Assembly: GCA_020829485.1 (NCBI GenBank)
Contig: JAIVFU010000026.1
Span: 15,665 to 79,664 of the forward strand
Source of the DNA: Nostoc sp. CHAB 5834
Lineage (GTDB): Bacteria > Cyanobacteriota > Cyanobacteriia > Cyanobacteriales > Nostocaceae
DNA length: 64,000 bases
Reading direction: 5' to 3'
The notes under the pieces were generated by a model. The model ran no database searches, was not told the origin of the DNA, and was given only the letters and a program-made list of their open reading frames with translations. A program made the translations under genes and the position numbers. Below, piece after piece: positions 1 to 8,500 of this stretch (the first letter of the stretch is position 1; each line of letters opens with the position of its first letter).

Positions 1-273
1 TCTTGACTTCACTTGATGGGCGGTAAAATTAAGACCAGACACCATCATTGAGACTCTTGCTCTTTCAGGCAGATGAGTTCTAACCCAACCTTTGCTCACC
101 TTTTCTTTGAAACCATCAAAGTCAACCATCCCCCAGCAATCAATTCTGCCGTCTTTATAGACCTTAATTTCAGTAACATAATAGTGGTCTCCATTGTTGA
201 TAAAGGCTTGCAGAAATACGCCAGGAATGGTTACGCCATCAACTATGCGATAGATCGTGTTAGAGAAGGACAT
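1..273 (-). CDS. hypothetical protein, cut by the left edge
   Basis: Reading from an ATG at 273 down to base 1 the frame stays open for 91 codons and leaves the window, so the C-terminus is missing. The visible part begins MSFSNTIYRIVDGVTIPGVF and continues with DGRIDCWGMVDFDGFKEKVSKG. It is soluble, mixed alpha/beta in character, with no signal peptide or membrane segment. A GAG eight bases before the ATG is a weak ribosome site. The plus-strand reading frame over the same bases has a much less protein-like composition and is taken as a shadow. I do not recognise the family with certainty and propose no function. Confidence 0.6.
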   Translation of the reverse strand, partial: MSFSNTIYRIVDGVTIPGVFLQAFINNGDHYYVTEIKVYKDGRIDCWGMVDFDGFKEKVSKGWVRTHLPERARVSMMVSGLNFTAHQVKSR

Positions 274-587
274 AATAAAAACTCATTATTATACAGTCTT
301 AGCAAACAGTATGTACTGTACTCTTCGGTTGATCTCAGTAGGCCCCCTGAACGCTTACCATCTGTGTAATGTTCAAATCACAAAATTTTAGGAAATACTG
401 AGTTTACGTTTTTACGTGACAGTAAAAACACGCAGTGGAGGCACAACAATGTTGGCTGTACCCCTACAAACACTGTATTTAACTCATATTGAAAACTATT
501 CTTACAATCCCCATAAAGTCTTAAAATATTGTTAATTTCAGCCAAACCTCTCGACCTTCAACTTACAAGTATCACCCCAAAATCACT
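274..587. other. intergenic, divergent promoter region
   Basis: This 314-base stretch separates the divergent unknown gene and the branching enzyme. It is AT-rich and must hold both promoters. I see no RNA gene, strong dyad or repeat in it. Confidence 0.5.
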
Positions 588-2192
588 ATGGCTATCGGCT
601 ACGTCGCGCTTGTACTTCACGCACATCTGCCCTTCGTTCGTCACCCGGAAAGTGACTACGTGCTGGAGGAAGAATGGCTCTATGAAGCCATCACAGAAAC
701 CTACATTCCATTATTAAAAGTATTTGAAGGCTTAAAGCGAGACGGTATCGACTTTAAAATCACGATGAGTATGACACCACCTCTAGTGTCGATGCTTCGC
801 GATCCTCTGCTGCAAGAACGCTATGACGCACACTTGACTCAACTAGAAGAACTTATAGCACTAGAAGCAGAACATAATGTCAATAACGGACATCTTCGTT
901 ATTTAGCCGAACATTACATTACTGAGTTTAAAGAAGCGCGTGAGCTATGGGAACGCAATCAAGGTGACTTGGTGACAGCTTTTAAGCAGTTCCAAGACAG
1001 TAACAACCTGGAAATCATCACTTGCGGCGCTACTCATGGCTATTTGCCGTTGATGAAGATGTATCCAGAAGCGGTGTGGGCGCAAATTCAGGTAGCTTGC
1101 GAACATTACGAGCAAACCTTTGGACAACCGCCCAGAGGCATTTGGTTGCCGGAATGCGCTTACTATGAAGGTTTAGAGCGGATGCTAGCCGATGCTGGGT
1201 TACGCTACTTTCTCACTGATGGGCATGGTATCCTTTACGCCCGTCCCCGTCCGCGCTTTGGCACTTATGCCCCAATTTATACAGAAACTGGTGTTGCGGT
1301 CTTTGGGCGAGATCATGAATCTTCCCAACAGGTATGGTCTTCTGAGGTGGGCTATCCTGGGGCGGCAGAATATCGAGAATTTTACAAAGATTTGGGCTGG
1401 GAAGCAGAATATGAGTATATCAAACCATACATCATGCCCAATGGTCAGCGAAAAAATACGGGTATTAAGTATCACAAAATTACGGGGCGTGGCTTAGGTC
1501 TATCAGATAAGGCACTTTACGATCCTTATTGGGCTAAGGAAAAGGCAGCAGAACACGCTGATAACTTTATGTATAACCGAGAGCGGCAATCTGAGCATCT
1601 CTATGGTATAATGCAGCGCCCGCCAATTATCGTTTCGCCTTATGACGCAGAGTTATTTGGACATTGGTGGTATGAAGGCCCTTGGTTCATTGATTACTTA
1701 TTCCGCAAGTCGTGGTATGACCAAAAAACATATCAAATGACCCATTTAGCAGACTATTTGCGAGATCAGCCAACGCAGCAAGTGTGTCGTCCTTCGCAGT
1801 CGAGTTGGGGTTTCAAGGGTTTTCACGAGTATTGGTTAAATGAGACGAATGCATGGATTTATCCGCATTTGCACAAAGCTGCTGAACGGATGATTGAAAT
1901 ATCGCATTTGGAACCAGAGGATGAATTGCAGTGGAAAGCGCTTAACCAAGCAGCGCGGGAATTATTATTAGCACAATCTTCTGACTGGGCATTTATTATG
2001 CGGACGGGAACAATGGTACCCTATGCAGTTAGACGGACGCGATCGCACCTGATGCGCTTCAATAAGCTCTATGAAGATGTGAAAGTCGGTAAAGTTGACA
2101 GTGGTTGGCTGGAAAAAGTCGAGTTAATGGATAATATCTTCCCCGAAATCAACTATCGCGTCTATCGTCCGCTATCGTCTCACAAAAAGTAA
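588..2192 (+). CDS. GH57 1,4-alpha-glucan branching enzyme
   Basis: Makes alpha-1,6 branches in glycogen by cutting and re-attaching alpha-1,4 chains; cytoplasmic. The 534 residues match the GH57/DUF1957 branching-enzyme layout: the N-terminal motif HAHLPFVRHPE (residues 11-21), the nucleophile in WLPECAYYEG (E189) and the acid/base in SPYDAELFGHWWYEGP (D353). This spacing is close to that of the Thermus enzyme, where Glu and Asp about 170 residues apart do catalysis. The C-terminal helical domain (about 400-530) with WGFKGFHEYWLNETNAWIYPH is also typical. The start at 588 is the first ATG before the conserved strand. Transcribed alone. It is distinct from the GH13 enzyme GlgB, so I leave the symbol blank. 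Confidence 0.93.
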   Translation: MAIGYVALVLHAHLPFVRHPESDYVLEEEWLYEAITETYIPLLKVFEGLKRDGIDFKITMSMTPPLVSMLRDPLLQERYDAHLTQLEELIALEAEHNVNNGHLRYLAEHYITEFKEARELWERNQGDLVTAFKQFQDSNNLEIITCGATHGYLPLMKMYPEAVWAQIQVACEHYEQTFGQPPRGIWLPECAYYEGLERMLADAGLRYFLTDGHGILYARPRPRFGTYAPIYTETGVAVFGRDHESSQQVWSSEVGYPGAAEYREFYKDLGWEAEYEYIKPYIMPNGQRKNTGIKYHKITGRGLGLSDKALYDPYWAKEKAAEHADNFMYNRERQSEHLYGIMQRPPIIVSPYDAELFGHWWYEGPWFIDYLFRKSWYDQKTYQMTHLADYLRDQPTQQVCRPSQSSWGFKGFHEYWLNETNAWIYPHLHKAAERMIEISHLEPEDELQWKALNQAARELLLAQSSDWAFIMRTGTMVPYAVRRTRSHLMRFNKLYEDVKVGKVDSGWLEKVELMDNIFPEINYRVYRPLSSHKK

Positions 2193-2202
2193 TCAACAGC
2201 AG

Positions 2203-2224
2203 TAGGGTGGGCATTGCCTACCCT
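2203..2224 (+). terminator. hairpin after the branching enzyme
   Basis: TAGGGTGGGCA and GCCTACCCTA pair with one mismatch just after the stop codon. There is no strong T-run, so this may be one of the TAGGGTGGGCA-type repeats common in cyanobacteria rather than a true terminator. Confidence 0.4.
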
Positions 2225-2246
2225 ATATTAGTAGTGAGGAGCGTTT

Positions 2247-2438
2247 ATTTTACCAACAACAGAGCAAGCCTTAGCCTGTGTAAGGGTTTGCCAAATGCTG
2301 TCAAATCTTTACAAAGACATCCGCTTATTTCGATTTGACGACAAAACAGGGCAAGTTTACATCCTGGCTGGAGATGAACTTCAAGTCATAGTTTTCAGTA
2401 ATGGTATTTGGGATTTTGTCAATGAACCCGAATTATGA
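2247..2438 (+). CDS. DUF6888-type small protein, possible ATT start
   Basis: A 63-codon gene read as (M)LPTTEQALACVRVCQMLS, then NLYKDIRLFRFDDKTGQVYILAG. I recall this as the cyanobacterial DUF6888 family, whose members usually start M-P-T-T. In this frame a stop lies at 2238-2240 and the only start-like codon that keeps that N-terminus is ATT at 2247, with AGGAG six to seven bases upstream. The first ATG is at 2295 (codon 17) and would remove the conserved start. The 3' end overlaps the next gene by 17 bases, so the two are probably translationally coupled. Function unknown. The family name is from memory; the open frame and ribosome site are seen. Confidence 0.6.
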   Translation: MLPTTEQALACVRVCQMLSNLYKDIRLFRFDDKTGQVYILAGDELQVIVFSNGIWDFVNEPEL

Positions 2439-2619
2439 GCAAATGAGTTTTACAGAGTTAAGAACTTATGTCGTGGAAAACCGCGAAGATATTGAAGCTC
2501 TACGTTTTTTAATGAGCAAACGCGATCCTAACTCTAAAGGCTATCCTATGCCTGTTACCGAAGCTGATATGCAAGCCCAGATGGAAATCATCAGGCGTAA
2601 GATTAATGGAGAACTTTGA
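2422..2619 (+). CDS. DUF6887-type small protein
   Basis: A 65-residue acidic helical protein beginning MNPNYEQMSFTELRTYVVEN and ending in a basic RRKINGEL tail. I chose the ATG at 2422, because the family (DUF6887, from memory) begins M-N-P-N-Y/F-E-Q-M; an upstream ATG at 2401 lies within the preceding gene and would add seven residues. It overlaps the preceding gene by 17 bases in another frame. The pair occurs together in many cyanobacteria and its size and overlap resemble a toxin-antitoxin operon, but I cannot support that role from sequence alone. Confidence 0.65.
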   Translation: MNPNYEQMSFTELRTYVVENREDIEALRFLMSKRDPNSKGYPMPVTEADMQAQMEIIRRKINGEL

Positions 2620-2701
2620 GATTATTGTCTAATGCAGTAAGCATAATTAGGGTGGGTAAATCATACTCACCCGATTATTTTATTAACACTGCCAGATTTA
2701 G

Positions 2702-3409
2702 CTAAAGGCTATCTGGATCAATATTTAATTCTCGGAGTTTAGCAGCTAATCTTTGCGCTTTTTGCTCTGTTTGCTGTCGAGCCTCTTCTGCGGCTTGTCG
2801 AGCAACTGCTTCCTCTTCATGAGTTAACAGTATTTGACTCGTAGCGGGATTGTAAAAACGGAGTTTTCCTGCTTCCAGGCGCAACTCTAGCCCCAAAACT
2901 TGACTAGGTAGGGACACTGTACCATCTGCTAGGGTATTGGCTGCCACTGGGAAATAGTTCCCATCGACCAAGTGTAAACCCTGGAGTTGGGGATTGAGAT
3001 AATCGCCTGTGGGGTCATATTGGAAATATTCACGCACTCCCAGAAAGGCGTAAATTCCTTTCTTTGCACCTTGGTCTTTGCTGCGGGTACTTTTTGAGGT
3101 AATCTCTAGAACAAAATCTGGGGTTTGATTATTTTCTTCCCAGGTTTTGTAAGAGCGTCTGTCACGGTTTTCTACTCCAAAGACTACAAATACATCTGGG
3201 GCTACGACTGATTCTGGATAACCTTTTTCGTAGTAAATAAATAGATTACCAGCGACGTATACATCTGAGTGATTTTGGAAATAAATTTCCAGCACAGTGG
3301 TAGCGTATACAAGACACTTGCGCTGTAAATCACCTTCGGCCATCGGCTTACCATCCTCATCTGGGTACTCAATTGGGGTAACGGGGATGTACTCTACTGA
3401 GGCTGTCAT
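2702..3409 (-). CDS. Uma2 family (DUF820) PD-(D/E)XK nuclease-like protein
   Basis: A 235-residue member of the large cyanobacterial Uma2 family, which has a restriction-endonuclease-like fold but no settled role. The core runs EGDLQRKCL (helix), APDVFVVFGVENRDRRSYKTWEE (catalytic Asp strand), PDFVLEITSKSTRSKDQGAKKGIYAF (E-x-K motif) and GVREYFQYDPTG. The last 35 residues form a charged coiled coil (EEEAVARQAAEEARQQTEQ). I placed the start at the ATG at 3409 (MTASVEYIPV); an ATG at 3445 would add 12 residues unlike the family. It is one of four Uma2 genes in this window and stands alone. Confidence 0.85.
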   Translation of the reverse strand: MTASVEYIPVTPIEYPDEDGKPMAEGDLQRKCLVYATTVLEIYFQNHSDVYVAGNLFIYYEKGYPESVVAPDVFVVFGVENRDRRSYKTWEENNQTPDFVLEITSKSTRSKDQGAKKGIYAFLGVREYFQYDPTGDYLNPQLQGLHLVDGNYFPVAANTLADGTVSLPSQVLGLELRLEAGKLRFYNPATSQILLTHEEEAVARQAAEEARQQTEQKAQRLAAKLRELNIDPDSL

Positions 3410-3509
3410 GGGCGAATCCCTCAACTCAACTAGGGCTAGATTCAATAATATCGCTCAAAATGCGATCGCCATGACTGGGAAGCTGAGAAATCACGAGAAA
3501 TTCCAGATT

Positions 3510-3538
3510 GCGTAGGCGTAGCCCGTCGTAGACATCGC
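3510..3538. repeat. small dispersed repeat
   Basis: The core GTAGCCCGTCGTAGACATCG lies in a 29-base unit that recurs at 27880-27908 with one difference, and in a degenerate form at 51682-51711. It sits between the Uma2 start and the GC-rich dehydrogenase. The sharing of the unit is seen directly; its membership of the Nostoc small dispersed repeats is inference. Confidence 0.75.
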
Positions 3539-3602
3539 TGCTTAGTCCGAGTTCCTGTCGTTCGGCACCCATAAAACGCTACCAGTGCCATCCACGGAGG
3601 TT

Positions 3603-4670
3603 CTACGGAATCAACCGATCTGCGCGTAGTTGCTCGAACAAGTCAAAAAACGACTCGTCCGTTTTCTGGTATATGGAGAATCCGAGTTTGCGGCTCTTCG
3701 ACATGTCGGTCATGACTTCAATCGGACGGCCAAGATCGAGATCGGTGTGCCATGCAGACGATAGACGGCTCAGATCCGGCTCGGCGAGGCCATACTGCTT
3801 TGCGATGTCGCGCCAGACAGCACCTTCATTCACCATTTCGGCTTCGAGCGGGTGGGTTGTGCCGTCGAAGCCGATGGGATCGATGCCGAACCAGTCAGCC
3901 AGCCGCCCCCACAACCATATCCATCGGAAGATGTCGCCATTGACGACGTTAAACGCCTCGTTGTGGGCCGCTTCGGTCTTCGCCGCCCAGACTAGGTGCT
4001 TCGCCAGCACCCGCGCGTCGGTCATGTCGGAGATGCCCTTCCACTGCGCTTCAGAACCTGGCCAGCGGAACGCGCGCCCGGTTTCCTTGCAGATCGCGGC
4101 ATACACAGCCAGCGTCGTGCCGAGGTTCATCAAATTGCCGACCGCCTTTCCAATGATAGTGTGAGGGCGATGAATGCTCCAGGTGAAACCGTCACGGGCG
4201 GCGGCGGCATAGACCTCATCTTCCTGAGCATAATAGAAATTTTCGATGTCGAGCCGGGGCTGCTCCTCGCGCAATGGAGTTTCTGGCAGCGATCCGCCTC
4301 TGGCGTATGCATCGAATGGGCCGAGATAGTGCTTGAGTCCGGTGACGAGGGCGACGTGCTGCACTGAGTCCTTCGGTGACAGAACATCCAGCAGATTGCG
4401 AACCATCGTGCCGTTGACCCTGACATTCTCGGCCTCGGTCGCATTACGCATCCACGTCGTGATGAAGATGTGCGTCGGGGCAATGTCTGACAGCGCAGTT
4501 TTCAGGCTAGCTAGATCGAGCAGATCGGCAGCAACAGGGCGTAACCCTTCCACCCCTTTTTTAAGATTTCGGGCCAACCCATAGGTCGTCCATCCATTAG
4601 CGATCAGTTCTCTGGCAAGATTGCTGCCGATGATGCCGCTCGCGCCCACAACTAAGGCTGTCCCATTCAT
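3603..4670 (-). CDS. SDR oxidoreductase, progesterone 5-beta-reductase-like
   Basis: A 355-residue NAD(P)H-dependent extended short-chain dehydrogenase of the PRISE / 5-beta-reductase group, enzymes that reduce enone double bonds. Seen: the cofactor loop VVGASGIIGSNLA (residues 7-19), the group-specific NFYYAQEDEV motif carrying the catalytic Tyr, and WSIHRPHTIIGKAVGNLMN near the middle. The natural substrate in bacteria is not known. The gene is clearly richer in G and C (codons such as GCC, GTC, CGC, GCG) than the genes on both sides, and a small dispersed repeat lies just upstream, so recent transfer, perhaps from a proteobacterium, is likely. Not linked by operon to petA, which ends upstream with its own terminator. 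Confidence 0.85.
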   Translation of the reverse strand: MNGTALVVGASGIIGSNLARELIANGWTTYGLARNLKKGVEGLRPVAADLLDLASLKTALSDIAPTHIFITTWMRNATEAENVRVNGTMVRNLLDVLSPKDSVQHVALVTGLKHYLGPFDAYARGGSLPETPLREEQPRLDIENFYYAQEDEVYAAAARDGFTWSIHRPHTIIGKAVGNLMNLGTTLAVYAAICKETGRAFRWPGSEAQWKGISDMTDARVLAKHLVWAAKTEAAHNEAFNVVNGDIFRWIWLWGRLADWFGIDPIGFDGTTHPLEAEMVNEGAVWRDIAKQYGLAEPDLSRLSSAWHTDLDLGRPIEVMTDMSKSRKLGFSIYQKTDESFFDLFEQLRADRLIP

Positions 4671-4742
4671 ATCGTGTCTACCAGGAAATTTTTTATAGCA
4701 ATCCTAAGCCCCAAATTTGCAGGCTTCGTGTAACTAATATAT

Positions 4743-4767
4743 AAAAAAGACAGGCAAGATGCCTGTC
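4743..4767 (-). terminator. rho-independent terminator of petC-petA
   Basis: On the minus strand GGACAGGC-ATCTT-GCCTGTC is followed directly by TTTTTT, 25 to 50 bases after the petA stop. A textbook intrinsic terminator. Confidence 0.85.
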
Positions 4768-4793
4768 CTACAAGTAATGATTTAGCAGAGAAT

Positions 4794-5795
4794 TTAGAAA
4801 TTCATTTCAGCAGCTTGAACTTTCTCAACCTGCTTCTTCTTCAGCACAAGCATAACTTGAGCTAACATTACAAGAGCGATGAACGCAATCATCCATTTAA
4901 CTCTAGAGGCATCTTGCAATACGATTTCTCCATCTGCTTGACCGAATCCACCGACATTGGGGTTGCTGGTCAAAGCTTCACCAGTTTTAACTGCTTGCCC
5001 TTCGGAAACAACCAGTTCTGGCCCTAAAGGAATCGTATCAACGACAACATCACCAGATTCAGGTTGGATGTTGACTAGATATTTAACGTTACCGTCTCCA
5101 TCTTCCTCTTTGGCAATCTTGCTAATTGTGCCAGTAGCGGAAGCATTGTAAACAGTGTTGTTGCTCTTTTCGCCTGTGGGATAAACTTGTCCGCGTCCTC
5201 GGTTAGCACCTAGGTGAACTGAATATTTACCGAAGTGGATGTTTTTATCGGTTGCGGGGTTGGGAGAAAGAACAGGGAAGACGATTTCCTGATACTGTTC
5301 ACCTGGTAAGGGGCCGACGATGACGACATTTTCTTTGTCTTCGCTGTAGGATTGGAAGGGAGTATCGCCAACTTCTTCTTTAAGTTCTTCAGAAAGACGG
5401 TCTTCGGGAGCAATCTTAAAGCCTTCAGGTAGCATCAGTACAGCACCGACGTTCAAGCCAACCTTAGAACCATCGGCACCAACTTGCTGGGCGCTAAGAT
5501 CGTAGGGAATTTTCACCACAGCTTTGAATACAGTGTCAGGTAGCACCGATTGGGGAACTTCCACTTCTGCTGGCTTGGCTGCTAGGTGACAGTTGGCACA
5601 AACAATCCGCCCTGTTGGTTCGCGGGGGGTTTCGGGATAGGTTTGCTGTGCCCAAAAGGGATAGGCGGCAGCTGACTGGGGAAGGGCTAGATCGCTGGTG
5701 AAGTAAAATGTCACAGTAGCGATCGCAATGAGCAATGTTTTGACGATCGCTCTAGCGCTGCGAGTTAACCTCGCTTTTAAGAAAACATTTCTCAT
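4794..5795 (-). CDS. petA: cytochrome f
   Basis: Apocytochrome f of the cytochrome b6f complex, which passes electrons from the Rieske protein to plastocyanin or cytochrome c6 in the thylakoid lumen. The 333-residue form starts [12 protein letters not shown] at 5795, the length usual in Nostoc; an ATG five codons upstream is less likely. A signal peptide ends in SAAA-44, so mature Tyr45 becomes the axial heme ligand. The c-type heme site CANCH is at residues 66-70. A single membrane anchor ([17 protein letters not shown]) lies near the C-terminus. Second gene of the petC-petA operon, but with an unusual repeat-filled gap of about 260 bases between the two. Confidence 0.98.
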   Translation of the reverse strand: MRNVFLKARLTRSARAIVKTLLIAIATVTFYFTSDLALPQSAAAYPFWAQQTYPETPREPTGRIVCANCHLAAKPAEVEVPQSVLPDTVFKAVVKIPYDLSAQQVGADGSKVGLNVGAVLMLPEGFKIAPEDRLSEELKEEVGDTPFQSYSEDKENVVIVGPLPGEQYQEIVFPVLSPNPATDKNIHFGKYSVHLGANRGRGQVYPTGEKSNNTVYNASATGTISKIAKEEDGDGNVKYLVNIQPESGDVVVDTIPLGPELVVSEGQAVKTGEALTSNPNVGGFGQADGEIVLQDASRVKWMIAFIALVMLAQVMLVLKKKQVEKVQAAEMNF

Positions 5796-5819
5796 CTCTA
5801 ATAAGGGCAACGATTGAAT

Positions 5820-6035
5820 TAGTCATTAGTCATTAGTCATTGGTCATTAGTCATTAGTCATTAAGCCCTGAACAAAGCGCAAAGTCTGTAGACGCTTCTG
5901 CGGTGAAGCAGCGCGGTCTTGGGGGTTTCCCCCATGAGCGACTGCTGAACCCGTTGGCGCAGCCTCTCGTAGAGAAGGGCTTCCCGCAGGGTGCGCCGGC
6001 TTCCGGCGAACAGAACTTTGTAAGAGAGGACGAAT
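5820..6035. repeat. STRR heptads plus small dispersed repeats in the petC-petA gap
   Basis: Bases 5820-5862 are a heptad array of the type TTAGTCA repeated about six times. Bases 5885-6015 hold several cyanobacterial small-repeat modules, seen as inverted pairs: GGGGGTTTCCCCC, CTCTCGTAGAGAAGGGCTTC and GCCGGCTTCCGGC. Nothing in it codes for protein. The whole block lies inside the petC-petA transcript. Confidence 0.8.
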
Positions 6036-6059
6036 GACTAAGGACTAAGGACAAAATTA

Positions 6060-6599
6060 TTAAGCCCACCAAGCTGCATCACCGGTGCGGAAGTCGGTTT
6101 CAGTCCAAGGGGTCAAAACGATTTTGTCGTCTTTTACATTGGTATGGGCCAAAGGTAAAGACAACGGTGCTGGGCCCCGAACAACCTTACCAGTTTCGTC
6201 ATACTGGGAACCATGACAAGGACACTTAAACTTGTTCTCTGCAATGTTCCAGGGGACTACACAACCTAAGTGGGTGCAGATGGCATTAATGCCATAATCT
6301 TTGATCGCTTCTTTGCTGTCTACCACAATATAGGTAGGATCTCCCTTTAGCCCTTGGACTAGGTTGCGATCGCCTGCATTCCGGTTTTCTAGAAATTTGG
6401 TGACGCTAACATCGTTACCTAACTCATCTTTTGCCGTTACACCGCCACCAGCACCACCGGTTGCGGGTGGAATAAAGTAGTTGACAACGGGATACAATGC
6501 ACCCAGAGCCACTCCAGTAACAGTCCCAAAAGTGAGCAGATTCATGAACTGACGACGACCCATATCGGGCACGTCTGCTGATTCAGAAAATTGAGCCAT
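6060..6599 (-). CDS. petC: cytochrome b6f Rieske iron-sulfur protein
   Basis: Rieske subunit that takes electrons from plastoquinol and hands them to cytochrome f. The 179 residues are the standard size. Seen: [10 protein letters not shown] twin-arginine-like N-terminus with one membrane anchor (residues 20-43), a glycine hinge (TGGAGGGV, 47-54), and the 2Fe-2S ligands CTHLGC (C108, H110) and CPCHGS (C126, H129), with C113 and C128 forming the stabilising disulfide. It starts the petC-petA operon. The 228-base gap to the divergent DUF3067 gene should contain its promoter. Confidence 0.98.
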   Translation of the reverse strand: MAQFSESADVPDMGRRQFMNLLTFGTVTGVALGALYPVVNYFIPPATGGAGGGVTAKDELGNDVSVTKFLENRNAGDRNLVQGLKGDPTYIVVDSKEAIKDYGINAICTHLGCVVPWNIAENKFKCPCHGSQYDETGKVVRGPAPLSLPLAHTNVKDDKIVLTPWTETDFRTGDAAWWA

Positions 6600-6827
6600 A
6601 ATCTACGCGCTCTTTGTGTATTTTGTTAAGCATTTTGACAAAAGTACTGTACTTGAGGAACTCTTGTCTAAGTCGAAATGCTAGCGCTCACAACGATGCC
6701 ATACTTCTTTGTTCCAAGATATAAAAAGCATCTTTTCTGTTAGCATTACATTTCTTTATATCCTTATCATACTGGAGTCACGGAACTTAACATCATAACT
6801 AAATGTAAAATCTGATTGAGAAAAGCT

Positions 6828-7136
6828 ATGACAGGACAGGAATTACGTCAGATGTTGCTTGATAAGTGGGGATATTCTTATGATGTCCAGTTTCGACGGG
6901 CACAGGGAAAGATATTTTTGCAAGTAATGTGGAAATATCTGGAGCAAGCTTCTTTTCCCTTGAGTGAGGTGGAGTATCAAGAGCATCTTGACAGCATTGC
7001 TAATTATCTCCATGCTTTGGGCGGGTCAACGCAAGTACAAACATTTATTGCCCAAACACGCGATCGCCCCCGCCTCGGCAAAGCTGTTAGCATTCCTCTA
7101 GATTTGGGTGAACGTTCTTCGGAATGGATATTATGA
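6828..7136 (+). CDS. DUF3067 family protein
   Basis: A 102-residue soluble protein, MTGQELRQMLLDKWGYSYDV, conserved in cyanobacteria and chloroplasts as DUF3067. I use the ATG at 6828; a TTG four codons upstream is possible but the family begins at M-T-G. It is transcribed divergently from petC, a position that makes a link to photosynthetic electron transport plausible but unproven. No membrane segment or known catalytic motif is visible. Confidence 0.85.
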   Translation: MTGQELRQMLLDKWGYSYDVQFRRAQGKIFLQVMWKYLEQASFPLSEVEYQEHLDSIANYLHALGGSTQVQTFIAQTRDRPRLGKAVSIPLDLGERSSEWIL

Positions 7137-7271
7137 CCCGCTATTGTATTAACATTAATAAATTTATAAGTAATTACAGTATTTTTGAATAAAAAATACC
7201 ATAACGTCCTGTATAATCCTTTTACCTATTGGTAAGGTAAGAAAAAATACACGTTTTCAAGGAAAAAACAA

Positions 7272-7838
7272 ATGGCTTTTATCTCAACATTTGAACTTCT
7301 TCTTAAGCCTCAACTTCCAAAGAGCATTACAAGTACAAGACCTGAACTTAGCCCACTAGCGAGAACAGTTCTCCAGGGCTATTTCCTTACGATTGCCAAT
7401 GTCACTAATGAACTCGTATCTCTGGCGCTTGTAGTTACAACCAGAACGCCCGGACTAGAGTCTGACAAAATTCTTACTCGTCTAGATACCACTGGTATAG
7501 ATGGCCCTGTAAGCAGTGATTTTGACTCTATTGACGCTAAAGGAGAGATAAAAAAGTCACGCTTTACATTTCCCCTCAATGCCAATGATACAGGCTTATT
7601 TATTCTGCAACCGGATGCTACTAATGAGAAAGTTGTAAAAGAGGCGAATTTTGAGTTGCGGGGTTATGTTGAGATATCCATTAGTTTAGTATCAACTCCT
7701 AAAACAACTCAGTTGCTAATCACTCCTGAACATCGAGGTACGTTTTTTGGCACAGAGAGAGCCGAGCTAGGTGAGATTGCTTATGCCTTGCCTCTTGCTA
7801 ATGGGAAAAGTCTATTTGAGTTAAGCAAAGATAGTTAA
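7272..7838 (+). CDS. hypothetical protein
   Basis: A 188-residue protein with an excellent AAGGAA ribosome site ten bases before the ATG. It is rich in beta-strand patterns (YFLTIANVTNELVSLALVV, RGYVEISISLV) and lacks a signal peptide, membrane segment or cysteine. This looks like a small beta-sandwich or intracellular scaffold protein, but I do not recognise a family and assign no function. The gene stands alone, followed by a repeat element. Confidence 0.7.
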   Translation: MAFISTFELLLKPQLPKSITSTRPELSPLARTVLQGYFLTIANVTNELVSLALVVTTRTPGLESDKILTRLDTTGIDGPVSSDFDSIDAKGEIKKSRFTFPLNANDTGLFILQPDATNEKVVKEANFELRGYVEISISLVSTPKTTQLLITPEHRGTFFGTERAELGEIAYALPLANGKSLFELSKDS

Positions 7839-7987
7839 CTCTATTTGATCAAGAGTAATCTGATGATGAACTCTGGCATACATTGACAATTCGTAGTTCG
7901 TAATTACGTTATGGATAAAAATTTATAACCCACCTGCCCATAACGGTACGGCCTTTAGAATTCGATAACTCTAACTCGACGCTCAAA

Positions 7988-8158
7988 TAAGCTGATGCGC
8001 TTCTAAAGTATATAAACACGATGTTGTTAACTGTTGACTGTTGACTGTTGACGGGTTTTCAGTCATCAGTCATCAGTCATCAGTCATCAGTCATCAGTCA
8101 TCAGTCATCAGTCATCAGTCATCAGGTAAATGTACAATATTATTTGCGTAACAGCTTA
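7988..8158. repeat. composite STRR element with inverted ends, copy 1
   Basis: The ends TAAGCTG (7988) and CAGCTTA (8158) are inverted and lie in related longer ends. Between them sit about three GTTGACT heptads, a short spacer, and about nine AGTCATC heptads. The two heptads are reverse complements with one T-T mismatch per seven bases, so the arrays can fold into a hairpin. The same arrangement with matching flanks (TCTAAAGTATATAAACAC and ATAAATGTACAA) occurs at 44830-45067. Confidence 0.85.
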
Positions 8159-8203
8159 CTTCCTAATTTTGCGCTATGGGTTTAATTACGAATTACGAAT
8201 TAA

Positions 8204-8446
8204 TTGTTGATATCTAATTCTCTAGCCAATCAAAATCAGAAACAAACTAAATGTTTGATTCGATCTAGTCAAGAACTCTTTAATTTAACGGGTGTCATTT
8301 CTTTTAACTTGGATGGTATAGCTGAAGATGACGTAGCATTCATGGTAGAACAGATTAAACACAAAGGTTTTCAACCCTATTTATATAAGGAGCTAGAAGG
8401 CTGGTATTTTCAACCGCTCAGTATTCAAATTGAGGATTTAGGTTAG
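8204..8446 (+). CDS. possible small hypothetical protein
   Basis: An open frame of 80 codons that must start at TTG (8204); the only ATG is at codon 47. The C-terminal part, EDDVAFMVEQIKHKGFQPYLYKELEGWYFQP, has protein-like composition and may be a DNA-associated helix-strand module. The start region is poor and lies close to the repeat element, so this may be the remnant of a longer gene. Not recognised. Confidence 0.35.
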   Translation: MLISNSLANQNQKQTKCLIRSSQELFNLTGVISFNLDGIAEDDVAFMVEQIKHKGFQPYLYKELEGWYFQPLSIQIEDLG

Positions 8447-8500
8447 TCCATAGTACATTTCTTTGATGAACTTAAATATCGATCATCTAATTGCTAAATG

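Noticed and set aside
73..369. Plus-strand 98-codon frame at the left edge
   Set aside because: It overlaps the better minus-strand protein (1-273) and has poor composition.
3673..4584. Several plus-strand and minus-strand frames over the GC-rich dehydrogenase
   Set aside because: Long antisense frames are expected in GC-rich codons; the 355-residue SDR explains the region.
7988..8158. Heptad arrays as CRISPR or as coding repeats
   Set aside because: Seven-base units with no spacers; stops in the frames read.
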